64,000 nt of DNA, from assembly GCF_036324505.1 (NCBI RefSeq), contig NC_086363.1:9952653-10016652 (forward strand), read 5' to 3'. Positions 1 to 11,063 of this stretch are shown here, piece after piece (within the stretch, counting starts at the first letter, position 1; each line of letters begins with the position of its first letter). Position numbers and translations under genes: made by a program. This stretch comes from Eleginops maclovinus. Taxonomy: Eukaryota > Chordata > Actinopteri > Perciformes > Eleginopidae. The notes below the pieces were generated by a model, which did not search any database, was not told where the DNA came from, and saw only the letters and a list, made by a program, of their open reading frames with translations.

Positions 1-131
1 ATAAAGGCAAATAAATTCATAAATAATTTGCTTCCTGGTATAGTCCATTCCATAGCCCTGGGATCTGTACATCTCATAAATCAAGAAGATGTGCTTAATA
101 GGAAGTACGATTGTCTTTTGTGGAAGAGTCT
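1..131 (-). other. fosab: fosab 3' UTR (partial) with AU-rich pentamers
   Basis: This is sequence downstream of the fosab stop codon, read on the minus strand. Three ATTTA pentamers are visible on that strand (plus-strand TAAAT at 12-16, 20-24 and 77-81). AUUUA-type AU-rich elements are the known cause of rapid fos mRNA decay. No AATAAA is seen on the minus strand here, so the 3' UTR and poly(A) site continue beyond the left edge of the window. Confidence 0.6.
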
Positions 132-1875
<1,744 letters not shown>

Positions 1876-2018
1876 CTTTCCCCAAAAAACAAGTAGGAAG
1901 ATCCAAACAAATGTAAACTTTGAGTTGAGGAAATCCCTTTGTAGGTTTGAGAAAAACTCTTGCACCTCTCGTTGTTCTGCTACTGAAAGTTTGAATGCCA
2001 ACTGAGAGAGCTCGGAGC

Positions 2019-2054
2019 TTTTTATAGCCTGAGAAGGACCGGCTGATGACGTTG
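2019..2054 (-). promoter_or_regulatory. fosab: fosab core promoter: TATA box and proximal CRE
   Basis: On the minus strand CTATAAAAA covers 2027-2019, and a CRE-like element (plus-strand TGACGTTG, 2047-2054) sits about 20 bp upstream of it. Mammalian c-fos has the same order, with a CRE near -60 and a TATA box near -30. This predicts a start site near 1995 and a 5' UTR of about 120 nt before the ATG at 1875. A second CRE-like TGACGTTA lies at 2371-2378. The sites are seen; their use is inferred. Confidence 0.75.
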
Positions 2055-2278
2055 GCAAAGGGGCGCGCTATTTACTTGACACCGGGAGGAAAAAAAACAG
2101 ACGAACACACACATAACAACGCTAAAAATAAAGCCATATATTGCTTAAACATTGTTTTTAAAACACTAACACGTGAATAGACAATGCCTATCAGTGTTTT
2201 ATTTGGAGTTTAAACGTAACATTTAGACATATTTTGTAAAGTCAGCCTCGAGAAATGGAATATTCCAGGGATCCCCGA

Positions 2279-2308
2279 TACGTAATTTGCCATATATGGT
2301 GCATCCTG
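2279..2308 (-). promoter_or_regulatory. fosab: fosab serum response element (Ets + CArG + ATF-like site)
   Basis: A perfect CArG box CCATATATGG occupies 2290-2299. On the minus strand it is preceded by an Ets-type CAGGATG (2308-2302) and followed a few bases later by TTACGTA (2285-2279), in the place of the mammalian FAP/AP-1 element. The box is about 300 bp upstream of the predicted start site, close to the -310 position of the mammalian c-fos SRE. This is the arrangement bound by SRF plus a ternary-complex factor. Confidence 0.8.
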
Positions 2309-3947
2309 TAAAAAAGGGGCGGGCCTGATGGGAAGTATGCTACACCATGTGAGATTGGCAGAGAGCGACATGACGTTATGTAAGACAACAAACACAGCGG
2401 CTGTTGTTAGAACCGAAGAACAAATGTTCAGACATCCTACACAGAAAAGTTAATCAAATATATATTTGAACATTTATATTTGTCAAACAAATATAAAAAA
2501 AACCCACAACTGGTGTATTTTAACACCGTCAATTTGAACAGCATGTTATTAGATTTATTCAATTGAAATAAATATAGGAGAGTAGTGTCCTTTTTTGTTT
2601 CTATATAACGTCTCTTAAAATAGCCTTTAATGCATTTTTATAACTCAAGGGGCATGACTTAATTGAAAACAAATTTACATTCTTATTTCCTTTACGAATA
2701 AATCACTTGGAGGATCTATCATACAGTGTTTTTTATATCAGCATCTATAATACCAAGAGTTTTATTTACACATTCTCAGATACAATATATAGGATTAGTT
2801 GAAAAACAGGGCGGCTGCTGACATGTTTTCTATCCTCTGTTAGGTTACCACCACCAGTGTGTTTGACACCAATTATACAACCAACCACTAACTCAAGCTT
2901 CTTCCTCTGAAAATACCTGCTACCTGTGGACATCGCAGCTCATCCAGACTCACAACACTTGTCTTATCTTCTTAGCAAGCAGTAATCTGAGAATCAGTGC
3001 CAGTATGCTGTAGAACATATTCACCTTTTTTAACCTATGTAAACCAATATAAGCTTTTTGTCATATAAATAACTAAACAAATTGAATATGATTGTAAAAA
3101 CTGTCACACTGTCCATTTTACAGGAATGCTTAGACCACTTTGCAGAAAAAATAAAACAAATGTATTATGTAAATGTGCTCTCCTTCCTGTAATTTTTAAG
3201 GGTTAGATTATCATAATGCTTATCCGAGTTGAAGTAAAATGTTTTAATTTGAATGGGATAAAGGTAAGCACATCATTTGAATCAAATTCAAAACAACTAG
3301 GCTATCTAAACAAATGGCAGGAACATCACTAAAACATGTCAGAGCAGAGGTGATTGCGTGTGCTCTGCCCTCAGGCAATGCTTGTACATTGTGCATGCAA
3401 TCTTCTCAAGGGTGTGTTTGGCTGCAGAGCAAGCTGATAACTGGTTTGGTGTGTGTACTTTTCCACAACAGCAGTTTGCCTTTCTCAAGGACTTTGTTAC
3501 AGGCGTGATCATAAAGGTCTTCCCTACAACTGTGTTAAAGGGAATCCTCATGATTTGCATAATGAGCGACATGAATCACTAAATGCAGGTATAGGCATGG
3601 AGCCAACATTTGGACTTTATTGCTCTTCACATTAAGTGTTTAACTTAATTACTCTTTACAACTGGTTTTAATTCAAGTTCTAGCCCTTAAAAGTAGGTAG
3701 GGCATTGACTTTAATTTTCTTAGTGTCAGCAATATTCTGCAGTTAATCTTTTGTTGAATAAGCATTTATAGAAAGTTAAGAATGAGCAGACAGCATAAGC
3801 TTTGGCCACAATAAATAATGTATACAAACACAGCAGTTGCATTAGGCTTTCATCTGTCTTTGAATTCTTATTTATCTTATTTATTATTCTGATTCTGATT
3901 CTTTGTCCTAATGGCGTTGTAGCTTTGTTTAAGTCATTACATTTATT
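2309..3947. other. Intergenic DNA between the two fos genes, left part
   Basis: This AT-rich stretch carries no gene I can support. The short open frames around 3314-3635 on both strands have no recognisable domain, no consistent splice sites and no matching reading frame nearby. It may contain fosab enhancer sequence, but I see no individual site strong enough to call. Confidence 0.4.
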
Positions 3948-4002
3948 TGTAGCACTTTGTGACTTGTGTCAGTGAAGGGTGCATTATAAATTAAATCTTA
4001 CT
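3948..4002 (+). mobile_element. Degenerate LINE/SINE 3' tail
   Basis: The segment reads TTTGTAGCACTTTGTGAC, then GGGTGCATTATAAATTAAA. It resembles the tail found at the 3' end of many fish L2-like LINEs and their derived SINEs (a GCACTTTGTGAC motif, then a GCGCTATATAAAT-like motif). Immediately upstream (about 3886-3902) is a short TTCTGATTC run. The body of the element is missing or too decayed to recognise. The assignment is from pattern memory, without a library search. Confidence 0.4.
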
Positions 4003-4190
4003 AGGAATGTCCCTCTCTAAACAGTGTACAAACTGGCTGAGTTTAAAAAAAGAAAGTGTGAATTAGTGTTAATATAATAAAGGTATAAAGTGTTGATAAT
4101 GTGTTTTGGTTTAATTGGGTCAAAGTGCATCGATCAATGTAGGCTAAAGCAGTTTTGTTTCCCGCGCTCATGTTTTGTTGAACATTCCTT

Positions 4191-4232
4191 GTTGTCCTAG
4201 CAACACTCCACCCATTCGCGTCAGTGACGTGC
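4191..4232. promoter_or_regulatory. RFX X-box-like motif and CRE in the fos-fos intergenic region
   Basis: GTTGTCCTAGCAAC at 4191-4204 fits the RFX X-box pattern (GTHNYY, two bases, RRNAAC). A CRE-like TGACGTGC lies at 4225-4232, and another half-site, GCATAGCAAC, follows at about 4240-4249. ATG codons lie just downstream at 4269 and 4346. The sites are seen; whether they form a promoter, and of what, is unknown. Confidence 0.35.
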
Positions 4233-4525
4233 TCATTTAGCATAGCAACAACAATCGTTTATGTTGTTATGATGGCTCACTCAACAGAGAAAAACAGAAA
4301 CCGGCTCTTCAGCAGCGTCTGCAGAAAGAACTCGTAACACACGTAATGGCACTCCAGGTTCCGGAGAACAGCGTCAGAGTGAGAGCTCTGTCTATGTGGA
4401 GGCTCTCAGACAGACAAGCAAGTAGCGGAATGAAAGAGGACTCCGATCAACCCGGGCGGTTACCTTCAGGACTGTTCCAGTATTTTTGTTTGACTGGTTG
4501 GCAAGAGCAGCAGCTTTCAAATTAG

Positions 4526-5648
4526 CAATTCTGGGCTAGACTTTGTGTTACTTTAAGTAACAATGTTTAAGTTATTTAGAAATAAAACGTAATATCCTTT
4601 AGAATTCAAATGTGGATTACCAATAAGAATGTGACATAAAACACATATTCCCCAAACATGATCAAATTTAAAAAATAAGCCTGCAGCTAGAGTTTTATTA
4701 AAAAAGACAATATTTAGGGAAATAGTTCAGTTACTCCTATACTGTTTTATTGTCTTTTTATTCCTTATATTAATATATTAGTATGTACCTTTTAATTTGA
4801 GGCTACATTCCCTTACGTAGCAGCAACTGTCATCCAGTATCACAGTTAATGATCTATTTGGCTAAATTACATAATCTTTGAACGCTGTTGCTGTCACAGA
4901 GTAAATACCCTCACGCGTTCACGCTCAAGTTACTTTGATGAAAACAAGACTTTGAGCTGAAGTGAGAGGTGTCTGCAGTAATATCCGACCTTTGAACCCT
5001 TTCTAGTCTTAAACCGCCGGCGCATGAATGGGCTCAAGCCGACCACCTAATGATGTGCCGGTAAATAAGCCCAAAGGGGGCTGTGACTGCCGGGAAGCAG
5101 CCGGGAGCGCAGCCCCTCTATGAACTTTGAGAGGCCCCCTCTATTCACTATCCCTTTCAGAGGATCTGTGAAGTCATCTCAAAGCTAAATATAGCATACT
5201 ACACAATCCTGTTGTTATAGGAGCGTGTTTAGGCTGTGCGGGAATAAGGCTTCCATTATTGGTTTCGATAAATTGCATTAGGGAAAGAAACCGTGCACAT
5301 TGCGAGGAAATCAGCCACCACTCAATTAGTGATACAAAAACAGATGCTTAATATTTTGTAAATCTCTGCAAGAACACGCTAATGCTGTGTATTTATAAAT
5401 GCATTACATAGCCTTTCTGCGTAAATATGCGGGTTATATTCATTTTTAGATTAAAGCGGTGGGTCAAGTGCAGTGGGCTTCCCTCGCCTCCATGTCCTAA
5501 ATTAAGTGAAATGACGCTTGTATCAGGTACAATGCATGACACGACTTTTAGTGCATGTTTCACTTTCTTTTTGTAACTGTGAGTGAGTGGGCCACACACA
5601 GCCACACGTCCGTCTGCGCGTTCTCTGTACGCCACAGCGCGCCCCCTG
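4526..5648. other. Fos-fos intergenic DNA, right part, with a MEF2 consensus
   Basis: No gene is supported here. From about 4980 to 5230 the sequence is more GC-rich and complex than its AT-rich surroundings. It contains a MEF2 consensus, CTAAATATAG, at 5185-5194. The position between two immediate-early genes makes an activity-dependent enhancer possible, but that is inference only. Confidence 0.3.
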
Positions 5649-5652
5649 CCTA

Positions 5653-5671
5653 CCGGAAACACCATATATGG
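5653..5671 (+). promoter_or_regulatory. Second CArG/Ets element, facing the plus-strand fos gene
   Basis: CCGGAA (5653-5658), a strong Ets core, is followed three bases later by CCATATATGG (5662-5671). This is the same 10-mer as the fosab SRE. The spacing of Ets site to CArG box fits SRF plus ternary-complex factor binding. It lies about 690 bp upstream of the TATA box at 6354, farther than in classical c-fos promoters, so it may act as a distal SRE for the plus-strand gene. Confidence 0.6.
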
Positions 5672-6092
5672 CTCGGTGGGTCCAGACGGCGATTGGCTGC
5701 TTCACTAAAGCGACAATTCTGTTGCTGGAGCTCTATTCATATGCAGAGGCAGGTAGGGAAAAAAAGACAGTGTGATATATGGATCCACTTCATTAAGCAG
5801 CTCATAAATAATGAGCTGATGTGCTTAAAGCTGAGTATATTAATTAAATCATGCTGGGTGTTGTAATATTGGTCCAAATAATGTGTAAGGATACCTTCAA
5901 TAATGCACTGATTTTGATCAAGTGTTCTTATCTAATAAAGACGCAAATCTTTTAAACTCTGTATTATTGCCATCCCTTAACCAGCAAGAACAACTCACAT
6001 GAATAGAACAATATGATTTGTATGCTTCTCGTGTAAATATGTGGATGTATAGGGAACATAATGTATATGATGCAGATGCTGCATACATAAAA

Positions 6093-6360
6093 TGACGTAG
6101 TTCATTCAAGGCGATAGGCACCTCATGCAGGCGGGGGTGTCACTTAATATAGGCTCGACATTTGTTGATACATGACATAATAACATCGGTAAAAATAAAA
6201 GGCATGGGGATGTTGTTGTTCAGACATTCCAGGGATTTAATTGTAAAACTGTTAAAACATCTGCTCGCTTTTCCCCCCCTGTTTTTCTACCTCTCTCTCT
6301 GTGCAATGGTTCAGTCGCACCACACAGATTTCATTCATAAAATTCCAGCTCACTATAAAA
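6093..6360 (+). promoter_or_regulatory. Promoter of the plus-strand fos gene: CRE-like site and TATA box
   Basis: A consensus TATAAAA lies at 6354-6360 within CACTATAAAAGG. It predicts a start near 6385 and a 5' UTR of roughly 110 nt before the ATG at 6497. A CRE-like TGACGTAG is at 6093-6100. Unlike fosab, no CRE is found directly beside the TATA box. Confidence 0.6.
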
Positions 6361-6496
6361 GGCAGGGCCTCTCCACTATCTGCACAGTTACCTACCATTT
6401 ATGAACGTTGCAAATGGGACACAATTAGGCGACTGTTTTCTACTTAGATCAGATAAACTATTTTATCTTTTTATGCAGTGATTTTTAGACGAGAAG

Positions 6497-8974
6497 ATGC
6501 ATCCAGACTCCAGCACTGAGTTCGACTCATCGTCCAGCTGTAGCACAGCATCGCCTGGCGGGGACACCCCTGGGTGCAGCCAGCATCCTCCTGACTCGCT
6601 TTCATCATCAGTGGACAGCGCAAAGGTAGACGCATATCTGATCATTCAAAAATGTATCCTGACTTATCTTGCAAGATCATTTATGCATATACGGCTAATT
6701 TAGGTTGCAAAAGTCGTCAAGGTACAGGATGTTCACACATATCAAAGAACATTTCATAGACAGCCTTTTTCTGTCCCGTGCTGAAAACGATTCTGTACTG
6801 ACACATAGGCAATCTATATGTTCTATATGTAGGATATCTGCAAAGACACCACAAGCATCATTATTATTATTTGAAGGGAATTGTTTGTAAAAGGGATACT
6901 TTGAAAAGACACGTTTTGTTCATGACCTTTCATTTGATTGAGGATGATGATGGCGATGAAGAAAGCGAGTGATTAGGACGTGACGACAAGTCATGCATCT
7001 GATTTTGATAGATTAAATTGGTTTTATGTTTTGGCGTCCCTCTGCCAAATGATTGATGTACCATTTAGGTACATCTAAAAGGTCAGCCACGAGCGTGGTT
7101 CCTCACTCATCAGATAAGCTAAATTGGTGTTTGACTGCACGCATATACATGTCTCTCTGATGTGGGGTTTTCCAGGATACTGAGACCAGTGGACCAGACT
7201 CCTTTGTTCCGACTGTGACTGCAATCTCAACCTCGCCGGATCTAAGGTGGATGGTGCAGCCGACAGTCATCACATCTGTCTCGCCCTCGGTCAGCCGCGC
7301 AAAGACCAAAACTCACGGCTCGTCCAAGTCATCTTCCCCGGCAGGTGCAAAAAAGACAAAGCCCTCCAACAGGAAAGGGCTGAAAGACAAGGTATGCAAG
7401 AAAGCAGGATGGGGAGGGGCTACTAAAATGTGAGTTTCAGAGATAACGGTACAGGTTAGCCAATCAATCAACCAAACAATCACTACAAAAATCCGTATTT
7501 TTCTTCAATGATATCCCATCATATACCTCCTCTCCACTGAAAGAATTGTATATGAAAAATGTAGTTATGGCGATATTTTAAAAAGAACGTGAAAAGGGAT
7601 AATAGTTTTTTCTTTTTTACTGTTAAAGTAAAATTAACGGAGAGTGTAAATGAATGACTGCCGGGAATAGCACATGAGGTGATTGGAATAAGTCTAATTG
7701 GTGCAGCGAGTAATCACTCATGGAATAACGAGCACACAGCGCTGTTTATGAATGGGATGGGAAATTGCATAAAACTGCGCGTTCACGTGGTCGACTAGAC
7801 CGTGCCAGTGGTGCAGCATTTTAACGCCTGAACTGGAGCAGCGTCTGCTCGAGCAGATCAGTATTCCCAGCATACACTGCAGCGAACATCTTTTTTTTTC
7901 TTTTTTTGCCAAACAAAATGGTACTGGAGAGCCAACTGCTGATATGGCAACCCTCAACAGGATGTCGATTAAATAGGCTATTTCTGATTGATTTCAGCCG
8001 TCCAAAGAGGAAGAGGAAAGGAGGAGGATCAGGAGGGAGAGGAACAAAATTGCTGCAGCAAAGTGTCGTAACAGGCGGAGGGAGCTGATAGACACTCTGC
8101 AAGCTGTAAGTATGCTGTTTTATGCCATCATATATCTGCACACAGGGACCTACAACACTTCATGTCAGTAGTCATTATGGCAGGGATTAAAGCGGAGCAA
8201 CCAAGAGCAGCAGCCTCCCCCATGACAACTATTTTTTTTCTGATTTGTTCCTCCTCACCTCAGGAAACGGACAATCTCGAAGACGAGAAGTCTGCCCTCC
8301 AGACGGAGATAGCAGACCTGATGAAGGAGAAGGAGAGACTGGAGCAAGTCTTGATCTCACACCAACCATCCTGCAAGCTCCCTGCAAATGACAATGAGGA
8401 TGAAGATGATGAGGAGAAAGATAATGAAGATGATGTTAACACAATGCTGCAGGATCCTCCGGCTTCCCCACAGCTCCTGTCCATCTTAGAGAGTGAAAAA
8501 AGCTCAGAGAGCAGCGTAGCCATCGGAGAAGCCCCTATTGGCCAAGACATGGACAGTGTCCCTTGCATCCCTGCTGCAGCCATCTTGGGGAACTCAGACA
8601 TCCTGCTGTGTTCAAGTGCAGAGGAGGAGGATCTGGAGGATTTAAAAGGAGACGACCTAGATGACTTGGTGCCCAGTCTGGAGATGGCAGTGACTCCAGA
8701 GATGGCTGCATCAGTTCCTGACATTGACCTGAGGGGCCCATTCTGCCTCTCAGACTGGGAGACGCTGTACAAGTCTGTGGCGAATGACCTTGAATGTTTG
8801 AGCTCTCCAGTCATGTCTTCCAGTCCCACTTGTAGCAATTACCGCACAATGTTCTCCTTTAATTACTCTGAGATTGATTCCTTCGCCGAGGGCTTCGAGA
8901 GCCTCAAAGGCAGCCTGGGTGCTTCTGAGTCAATGAAAGATAGTCTTAACTCTCCGACACTTCTGGCCTTGTGA
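6497..8974 (+). CDS. Fos-family bZIP protein, diverged c-Fos paralogue, 4 coding exons, 387 aa
   Basis: A predicted AP-1 subunit. Exons are 6497-6625, 7176-7391, 7998-8105 and 8264-8974, all GT-AG and phase 0, giving 43+72+36+236 residues. This is the fosab architecture, including the same 108-bp bZIP exon. The basic region is [12 protein letters not shown] (about 131-142) and the zipper starts [19 protein letters not shown] in exon 4. Conserved features are the [14 protein letters not shown]-terminal motif, [13 protein letters not shown] in exon 2, a c-Fos-like SVPDIDL...DWETLY stretch and the [10 protein letters not shown] end. Differences from fosab are the loss of MMFxGFN, a Lys/Ser-rich segment before the basic region, and an acidic run at about 192-210 ([18 protein letters not shown]). 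The middle of the C-terminal half fits c-Fos better than Fra-1, Fra-2 or FosB, so I call it an extra c-fos-type gene and leave the symbol open. Confidence 0.9.
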
Positions 8975-9526
8975 ATGCAAAACAAATTATGCAAAGTTCT
9001 AACCAGCGAGCAAGCTATGATATCTCCGTTGAAAAACAATGTTTTGTAGTGTGAGTTTTGATGTTGTGTAAATCTAAACATCAAAGGTTGTGTACATGAC
9101 ATGTTCAATGTGACTGTAACAGGGTTGACTTCTTCCATACTGCTGGTGCAATTCTCTGTGGTGAGACTTTGTGCTGGTGACAAAAATGCATGCAAATACA
9201 AGTCATCGGTAATCCAAGAAGAGGTGGTATCTTGTGTTTCTAAATGTGATGTGAAGTTAGATCATGTTTAATAGACTAATGTATGTGTAATGCTGTTGAA
9301 AAAGTTGTGTTGTAACAAGTGAAATAGCAGGGTTACTAATGTGTAGTGTGAAGGTGTCACATCTTGCTGTAAGGTGTCCCCTAACATGACATTTCCTTTC
9401 AAGTTTTTCCATTAAAAAAAATCACTTAATGTATTTTATCGAGATGTATTTTATGACATAGTTTATTTTTTTACTTATCAAATATGATCAGATGCAAAAA
9501 TTGTATAACGCTGGAATTAAAATAAA
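8975..9526 (+). other. 3' UTR of the plus-strand fos gene, ending at AATAAA
   Basis: T-rich non-coding sequence follows the stop codon. An AATAAA poly(A) signal lies at 9521-9526. I found no clear ATTTA pentamer in it, unlike the fosab 3' UTR, so mRNA stability may differ between the two paralogues. Confidence 0.55.
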
Positions 9527-10344
9527 ACAACCACGACCAATCACCTGCTTTTGTTATCATTCATTCAGTTTTTCATCATAGTCATGCTAGTAGTGATCAA
9601 ATTGTAGATGTTTTTCAGGGCATTTTAAGGGTTTCTTCTCTTTAAAATGTCTAAAATGGTGATCAACTTGTCTCTTAATCTCAAGAAAATAATGGTTTAT
9701 GAATAAACGCTCAGGTACCTTATGGACCTTATAGTGAAATGCTTTCTTATCTCAGTCATTTATTAATTCGAACCTCAACTTTTTAAGCAATCATAGACAA
9801 GAAAATCACAAGCACTAGAGAAAAAAAAGGGAAACATTAGCATCATTTTAATTAATTAAGCAAACTACATTTGTTAAAGATTAAAGATTATTATGAACTA
9901 TTTTCAAAAGCTACAGAACAGCTACTTAATGGACATTGTGGCTGCTTTATGACATTTCCAAGGTCAAGCTCAGTTTATAAGCTAAGAGCAAAAAGAATTG
10001 ATCCTGAGCATCTACATTACAATTATCACTGTTTAATTTCCATCTGCTCATAAACTACATTTACATTCAATGATATAGAAAACTTAGGTTACTTTATTGC
10101 GTCAAAAAGACGGAAAAATAATACTCAGGAATATTAATAATTTCAGCTGTGTCCATACAGATGTCAGTGAATCTATTTTTGGATTCAGTATTACATAAAG
10201 TACAACCACCATTGAATCGTGTTTAAAATGAATGGGAGCAGCAGAAGCAGCAGCAGGTTCATTATTTATTCATAGCTCGTTCTCAGCTCCACTATTTTCA
10301 GGGTCAAGGGAATCCGAATCATAAACAGCGGCGCAGTGCGTGCT

Positions 10345-10392
10345 ACACGTGACGTCAGGACGCACTTTACGTTTACGTCATTTACGTTTCAC
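10345..10392. promoter_or_regulatory. Cluster of CRE/ACGT motifs, possible jdp2 promoter
   Basis: A full palindromic CRE, TGACGTCA, lies at 10350-10357 and a second, TTACGTCA, at 10373-10380. Five ACGT cores fall within about 50 bp, followed by CACTTCCG, an Ets-type motif. A GC-rich segment with a donor-like GTGATAAG (about 10554) follows. This looks like a promoter responsive to CREB/ATF or AP-1. Assigning it to jdp2 is inferred from strand and lack of another gene. Confidence 0.45.
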
Positions 10393-11028
10393 TTCCGTTG
10401 ACCATGTTTGGGTAATAGCAGTTGTTTTGTTTCCATGGTGAAGGGGTGTCATATTTCGGGGCCGCTCGGAGAGGGTTACCGGAAAAGCTCGAAGCAGGAG
10501 CGAGCGGAAGACGAGACTTTCTCATCAATTACAGAGCGGGCATCACGTGCTTGGTGATAAGGGGTCTAGTTAGTAATTTAACGCTGCCAAAGCCTTTCTG
10601 GGAATAGTAAACATGGAATTTAATGACCACTGCCTGTTTTGTTTCGGTCCTCACGGTAGCAAGGCCATAACAGTGGATGCACTTAATGTAACCACAGTCA
10701 GACCAAACCAATAAGCCTTTATTTAATAAATGTACGCTTGTCAGAAGGCATGGCAACATCTGCCATGTTTCCATGTTGTTGTTTGTGAAAAATGCAGTCT
10801 TTCCTTTTCATCAGTAGGGGGAGCTACAACTGTGAGCTTCTCTTGATTTCAGCAACTGCATGTAATAAACTAAAAACATACTTTGCCCCACCAGACTTCG
10901 AAACCACAGAAAAAGTAGACGTTGACAATAAAGGGCAGCTCATTCAATTGCATGATACAATCTCATGTTTCATTCTTTTTAAAACACTGTGGGCAATATT
11001 ACTTTTCTATCTTAGTCTACTTATTTTA

Positions 11029-11063
11029 ATATATATATATAGTATCTATATAGTATATATATG
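11029..11063. repeat. AT-rich microsatellite
   Basis: Imperfect (AT)n run interrupted by AGTATCTATATAGT. Simple sequence with no further structure. Confidence 0.8.

Noticed and set aside
1876..2058. N-terminal extension of fosab to an ATG at 2058
   Set aside because: The frame is open, but that ATG lies upstream of the TATA box (2019-2027) and the extension has no Fos homology; MMFTGFN is the family start.
8260..8838. 192-aa minus-strand ORF
   Set aside because: It is antisense to exon 4 of the plus-strand fos gene; Ser-rich composition reflects the acidic sense strand.
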